A DNA stretch of 64,000 bases, from the NCBI RefSeq assembly GCF_029963765.1, contig NZ_JALBYU010000030.1, positions 1-64,000 on the forward strand. The letters run 5' to 3'. Of the stretch, positions 61,891-64,000 are shown one piece after another. Both the position numbers and the translations under genes were made by a program. Position 1 is the stretch's first letter; every line of letters starts with the position of its first letter. This DNA comes from Pseudomonas sp. UYIF39 (lineage in GTDB: Bacteria; Pseudomonadota; Gammaproteobacteria; Pseudomonadales; Pseudomonadaceae). Under the pieces are notes generated by a model. The model searched no databases. It saw only the letters and a program-made list of their open reading frames with translations, and was not told the DNA's origin.

Positions 61891-62769
61891 ATGAGCCAGA
61901 CTCAGGCAGAACGACTCCAGGCGGAGCGCAAACTGGCGGAAAACCAGTTCGATATTACCCAGTACCACCATGTGCCACGGCGTTACTACGGGCGGATTTT
62001 CTTCGCCACCGTCATCGTCATTGCGATTCTCGGGCTGGTGCGGGCCTTCGCCGAAGGCAAGATCGAGTGGTCCTACATCGGCCAGTTCCTCACTTCCCAG
62101 GCGATCATGTGGGGCTTGCTCAACACCATCGTCATGGCGGTGCTGGCGATGGCGTTGGGCATTGTTTTCGGGGTGATCACGGCGATCATGCGCATGTCGG
62201 CCAACCCGATCCTGCGCTACGTGGCGGTGACCTACACCTGGCTGTTTCGCGGCACGCCACTGATTCTGCAACTGCTGTTGTGGTTCAACCTGGCGCTGAT
62301 TTTCCCCACCATCGGCATCCCCGGCCTGTTCGAAATGGACACCGTGAGCCTGATGACGCCGTTCGTGGCTGCCCTCCTCGGCTTGAGCATCAACCAGGGC
62401 GCCTACACCGCTGAAGTGGTGCGTGCCGGCCTGTTGTCGGTGGACACCGGGCAGTACGAAGCCGCCAAGTCGATCGGCATGCCGCGCCTGCAAGCGCTGC
62501 GCCGGATCATCCTGCCCCAGGCCATGCGGGTCATCATTCCGCCGGTGGGTAACGAGTTCATCGGCATGGTGAAGATGACCTCGCTGGCGAGCGTCATCCA
62601 GTACTCGGAACTGCTCTACAACGCCCAGAACATCTACTACGCCAATGCCCGAGTGATGGAGCTGCTGATCGTCGCCGGTATCTGGTACCTGGCCACGGTC
62701 ACCGTCCTGTCCTTCGGTCAAAGCCGTCTGGAGCGTCGTTTCGCTCGCGGCGCCGGCAAGCGTTCTTGA
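61891..62769 (+). CDS. Polar amino-acid ABC permease
   Basis: The 292-residue permease has an unusual hydrophilic N-terminus (MSQTQAERLQAERKLAENQF) and then about five to six helices with LFRGTPLILQLLLWFNLALI and the EAA loop YEAAKSIGMPRLQALRRIIL. It is a single-permease system of the GltK/ArtM type, so it probably works as a homodimer. The ATPase gene follows after 10 bases. Confidence 0.92.
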   Translation: MSQTQAERLQAERKLAENQFDITQYHHVPRRYYGRIFFATVIVIAILGLVRAFAEGKIEWSYIGQFLTSQAIMWGLLNTIVMAVLAMALGIVFGVITAIMRMSANPILRYVAVTYTWLFRGTPLILQLLLWFNLALIFPTIGIPGLFEMDTVSLMTPFVAALLGLSINQGAYTAEVVRAGLLSVDTGQYEAAKSIGMPRLQALRRIILPQAMRVIIPPVGNEFIGMVKMTSLASVIQYSELLYNAQNIYYANARVMELLIVAGIWYLATVTVLSFGQSRLERRFARGAGKRS

Positions 62770-62779
62770 GGAGTTCAAC

Positions 62780-63544
62780 ATGAGAAGCATCGTCAAGGCC
62801 GTGAGCCTGAACAAGTACTACGACCAGTTTCACGCGCTCAAGGACATCAACATCGAAGTCGAGCAAGGCGAAGTGTTGTGCATCATCGGCCCGTCGGGCT
62901 CCGGAAAAAGCACCTTGCTACGTTGCGTCAACCAGTTGGAAAAGATCGACAAGGGTGGCCTGTGGGTCGACGGCGAACTGGTGGGTTACCGGGTTGTCGG
63001 CAACAAACTGCACGAGCTCAACGAGTCGCAGATCGCCCGTCAGCGTTTGTCCACCGGCATGGTGTTCCAGCGTTTCAACCTGTTCCCGCACATGACTGTG
63101 CTGCAAAACATCATCGAAGGGCCGTGCCAGGTGCTCAAGCGTTCGCCCAAAGAGGCGCATGAAGAAGCCGTGGAACTGCTCGCTCGCGTCGGCCTGGCCG
63201 ACAAGCGCAACAGCTACCCGATCGAACTCTCGGGCGGTCAGCAACAACGCGTCGCCATTGCCCGGGCACTGGCCATGCGGCCCAAGCTGATGCTGTTCGA
63301 TGAACCCACTTCGGCACTCGACCCGGAACTGGTCGGTGAGGTGCTGTCGGTGATGCGCGACCTCGCGCAAACCGGCATGACCATGATCGTCGTCACCCAT
63401 GAACTGGGCTTCGCTCGCGAAGTCGCCAACCGCATGGTGTTCATGGACGGCGGGCAGATCGTGGAGGCTGGAAGCCCCGAAGAAATACTAATAAGTCCGC
63501 AAAACCCGCGCACCCAAAGCTTCATTTCTGCCGTTCGAACCTAA
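62780..63544 (+). CDS. Polar amino-acid ABC transporter ATP-binding protein
   Basis: The 254-residue GlnQ/ArtP-type ATPase has Walker A GPSGSGKST (about 37-45), signature LSGGQQQRVAIARAL, Walker B LMLFDEPTSALDP and the switch region VVTHELGFAREVA. It energises the permease encoded upstream. GAGGAG precedes the ATG. All motifs are intact. Confidence 0.94.
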   Translation: MRSIVKAVSLNKYYDQFHALKDINIEVEQGEVLCIIGPSGSGKSTLLRCVNQLEKIDKGGLWVDGELVGYRVVGNKLHELNESQIARQRLSTGMVFQRFNLFPHMTVLQNIIEGPCQVLKRSPKEAHEEAVELLARVGLADKRNSYPIELSGGQQQRVAIARALAMRPKLMLFDEPTSALDPELVGEVLSVMRDLAQTGMTMIVVTHELGFAREVANRMVFMDGGQIVEAGSPEEILISPQNPRTQSFISAVRT

Positions 63545-63583
63545 GCGTCCTTTGGCGCTCACAACACTCATAAGAGAACGACC

Positions 63584-64000
63584 ATGAAGAACTTCGTTAT
63601 CCCCGTAGTACTCGCAGGCGTCATGGCCTCAGGCTTCAGCTTCGCCGCCGAATTGCCGGCCAGCATCAAGGCCAAGGGCGAGGTCGTTGTGGCGATCATG
63701 CCGAACTACCCGCCGATGGACTTCAAGGACCCGGCCACCAACACCCTCACCGGGCTCGACTACGACCTGGGCAACGCCCTCGCCGAACGTCTGGGCGTGA
63801 AGATCAAATGGCAGGAAACCGGCTTCGAGCAAATGATCAATGCGCTGACCACCGACCGCGTGGACATGGTGATGTCGGGCATGACCGACACCGCCGAACG
63901 CCAGGCTAGCGTGACCTTCGTTGACTACTTCACCAGCGGTCCGCAGTTCTACACCTTGCAGAAAAACAAGGATTTCAACGAGATCATTGATTTGTGTGGC
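63584..64000 (+). CDS. Polar amino-acid ABC substrate-binding protein, partial at window end
   Basis: 139 codons are visible before the window ends. The signal peptide is MKNFVIPVVLAGVMASGFSF, with cleavage near FAA-E, followed by the type II binding fold (VVVAIMPNYPPMDFKDP, TGLDYDLGNALAERLGVKIK, MSGMTDTAERQASVTFVDYF). It completes the transporter. AAGAGAACGACC precedes the ATG. The C-terminal half lies outside the window. Confidence 0.92.
   Translation, partial: MKNFVIPVVLAGVMASGFSFAAELPASIKAKGEVVVAIMPNYPPMDFKDPATNTLTGLDYDLGNALAERLGVKIKWQETGFEQMINALTTDRVDMVMSGMTDTAERQASVTFVDYFTSGPQFYTLQKNKDFNEIIDLCG

Overview
The window looks like a chromosome segment of a fluorescent-group Pseudomonas. Codons in the genes are GC-rich, Pseudomonas-type intergenic hairpin repeats occur at several places (near 13.2, 30.1, 58.4 and 61.8 kb), and the gene families and their order (hap, arnBCADTEF-ugd, pqi, ABC amino-acid operons with LysR/RpiR/AraC regulators) fit that group. 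No rRNA, tRNA or CRISPR array was seen. All assignments come from reading the sequence; no database search was run.

Layout. 1-1.35 kb is a gene-poor, AT-richer stretch with a long perfect palindrome. 1.36-5.7 kb holds a small membrane protein and a tripartite efflux pump (outer-membrane lipoprotein, HlyD adaptor, DUF2955 inner-membrane protein). 5.7-12.0 kb (minus strand) holds a glycine-zipper protein and the lower hydroquinone pathway hapCDEFGHI: ring cleavage by HapCD, then 4-hydroxymuconic semialdehyde to maleylacetate to beta-ketoadipate. The upper-pathway genes hapA and hapB known from P. fluorescens ACB are absent. A LysR regulator, a five-gene branched-chain-type ABC transporter and an outer-membrane porin continue on the same strand to 19.6 kb and probably bring in the aromatic precursor. 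19.9-22.2 kb is a large MscS-type channel.

22.5-27.6 kb is a polar amino-acid ABC operon with an embedded aspartoacylase-type hydrolase and an RpiR regulator. 27.7-32.6 kb is a polyamine module: AraC regulator, glutamylpolyamine synthetase, polyamine binding protein and FAD oxidase. 32.7-36.1 kb is pqiAABC with PqiA split into two genes. 36.1-40.3 kb holds an orphan histidine kinase, an Ais/PmrG-like phosphatase and a first arnT, with a ColR-like site between the divergent genes. 40.3-40.8 kb is a scar: a truncated-looking small minus-strand ORF with its terminator, then the tail of a response regulator and the head and tail of its histidine kinase. 40.9-44.6 kb is a ferric-iron ABC transporter, followed by an orphan tyrosine recombinase.

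45.9-56.3 kb is the complete aminoarabinose lipid A operon arnBCADTEF-ugd plus an ArnT-like glycosyltransferase. All eight gene junctions overlap. 56.4-58.1 kb is an AT-richer cassette: an orphan T6SS Hcp, a DUF4225 putative toxin and two small membrane proteins that may be immunity proteins. It is followed by relic 3' ends of the upstream glycosyltransferase and of the downstream LysR gene, which suggests it was inserted at the 3' end of the glycosyltransferase gene. 58.5-64 kb holds a GNAT acetyltransferase, the LysR regulator, an argininosuccinate-lyase homologue and a polar amino-acid ABC transporter whose binding protein runs off the window end.

The most interesting points are the Hcp-DUF4225 cassette with its scar, the deleted two-component system before the iron operon, the two arnT genes with candidate ColR sites, and the hap operon rewired to a transporter instead of hapBA.
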